Assembly: GCA_021802595.1 (NCBI GenBank) | Contig: JAJZRT010000173.1 | Coordinates: 1-7,437, forward strand | Source: Pseudomonadota bacterium | GTDB taxonomy: Bacteria > Pseudomonadota > Gammaproteobacteria > Burkholderiales > Thiobacillaceae | Length of the DNA stretch: 7,437 nt | Reading direction: 5' to 3' | Shown: in pieces, positions 6,835 through 7,437 of the stretch | Layout of the letters: each line of letters starts with the position of its first letter | Numbering within the stretch: the first letter of the stretch is position 1 | The notes under the pieces: model-generated | Told to the model about the DNA's origin: nothing | Seen by the model: the letters and a program-made list of their open reading frames with translations, nothing else | Database searches by the model: none | Position numbers and translations under genes: made by a program

Positions 6835-6884
6835 TTTTTGCCCTAAACAAAACCACACTCAAAATCCATTGGCGTGTCTGCCTC

Positions 6885-6947
6885 GATGCCTCGAAAGCAT
6901 CCTGCACAACCACCAAATTCCGTTTCGACGCCGCACGCAGCGGCATC
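6885..6947 (-). promoter_or_regulatory. Two consecutive hairpins between ftsA and ftsZ
   Basis: On the ftsA-ftsZ transcript strand the first hairpin, GATGCCGC-TGCGT-GCGGCGTC (6947 to 6927, eight pairs with one G-U), overlaps two bases of the ftsA stop codon. The second, GATGC-TTTCGAG-GCATC (6901 to 6885), follows 25 bases later. Neither is followed by a T-run, so both are unlikely to be intrinsic terminators. They could slow decay or mark a processing site that sets the FtsA:FtsZ ratio. The pairing is read directly; the role is inference. Confidence 0.3.
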
Positions 6948-7437
6948 AGAAATTCCCCTTGAACCAGCTTTTCATGCGTTCAAAAATGTCCTTGAAGTTG
7001 CCGCTGGACAGCTTCGGCGCATCGCGTCCGCGCGCCTCCAGCCCGGCCATCAAGAGGCCAATGCAGGTGGCGTAGCGCGGGTTGTGCATCACCTCGGCCA
7101 GTCCGCCTTCGTAGCGCGGCCAGCCCAGCCGCACCGGCATGTGGAAGACCTCCTCGCCGAGTTCGACCATGCCCTGCATGGCCGCCGAGCCGCCGGTGAT
7201 GACGATGCCGGACGACAGCAGCTCCTCGAAGCCGCTGCGACGCAATTCCGCCTGCACCAGCGAATACAGCTCTTCCATGCGCGGCTCGATGAATTCGGCC
7301 AGCGTCTGCCTGGAAAGCGTGCGCGGCGGTCGGTCGCCGATCCCCGGCACCTCGATCATGTCGCGTGCGTCGGCCAGCTGGCGCAGCGCGCAGCCGTATT
7401 GCACCTTGATGTCCTCGGCCTCTTTCGGCGGGGTGCG
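6946..7437 (-). CDS. ftsA: Cell division protein FtsA, C-terminal part (runs off the right edge)
   Basis: FtsA is the actin-like ATPase that tethers FtsZ to the inner membrane and recruits later division proteins. Only the last 163 residues are in the window, beginning RTPPKEAEDIKVQYGCALRQ, which matches the E. coli stretch RTPTPEAETIKVRHGCAL. Visible landmarks are the VPGIGDRPPR segment, RQTLAEFIEPR, the adenosine-binding GIVITGGSAAMQGM near residues 77-90 of this fragment, and the C-terminal amphipathic membrane-targeting helix ending FERMKSWFKGNF. The reading frame is open to the window edge, so the true start is outside. It lies upstream of ftsZ on the same strand with a 123-bp spacer, the standard dcw order. 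Confidence 0.98.
   Translation of the reverse strand, partial: RTPPKEAEDIKVQYGCALRQLADARDMIEVPGIGDRPPRTLSRQTLAEFIEPRMEELYSLVQAELRRSGFEELLSSGIVITGGSAAMQGMVELGEEVFHMPVRLGWPRYEGGLAEVMHNPRYATCIGLLMAGLEARGRDAPKLSSGNFKDIFERMKSWFKGNF

Noticed and set aside
5263..6846. 527-codon open frame on the plus strand antisense to ftsZ and part of lpxC
   Set aside because: It lies opposite two unmistakable genes. Its His/Gly/Asp/Ala-rich product is typical of the reverse complement of GC-rich coding sequence, and it matches no family I know.
6823..6858. Upstream extension of ftsZ by 12 codons
   Set aside because: The added residues are unlike any FtsZ N-terminus, and the strong GAGGAG site at 6829-6834 lies inside them, pointing to the ATG at 6822.

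Overview
The window is a GC-rich chromosomal segment from a betaproteobacterium. I infer a Thiobacillus-like or other Nitrosomonadales lineage from the gene order and the protein sequences, but cannot confirm it without a search. It covers the 3' end of the division and cell-wall (dcw) cluster and its junction with secA.

Layout, read on the minus strand from the right edge: ftsA (C-terminal 163 residues, cut by the window), ftsZ, lpxC, and a 60-codon two-helix membrane protein gene whose ATG overlaps the lpxC stop. The minus-strand gene at the left edge is secA (N-terminal 225 residues, cut by the window). Two plus-strand genes lie between lpxC/orf60 and secA. A DUF721 (DciA-like) gene is divergent from secA. 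A large membrane-anchored PAS-GGDEF-EAL gene converges on the lpxC/orf60 unit.

Roles: FtsA and FtsZ build the division ring. LpxC commits UDP-acyl-GlcNAc to lipid A synthesis. SecA drives protein export. The DUF721 protein is of the family that assists DnaB helicase loading. The GGDEF-EAL protein has apparently intact active-site motifs for both making and degrading cyclic di-GMP. It combines a periplasmic sensor with a FixL-type PAS domain in which the heme-ligating histidine position appears to be tyrosine. It looks like an accessory gene placed within an otherwise ordinary housekeeping cluster.

The only long stretch without a gene is the roughly 400 bases between the DUF721 gene and the GGDEF-EAL gene (1228-1630). 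It holds several inverted repeats, including an 11-bp perfect hairpin and a set of mutually exclusive CAAACG/CCGTTTG pairings just upstream of the GGDEF-EAL start. I see no tRNA, rRNA, CRISPR array, insertion sequence or phage gene. I found no clear previously undescribed system. The items most worth checking are the leader of the cyclic di-GMP gene, its unusual PAS domain and the small membrane protein coupled to lpxC.
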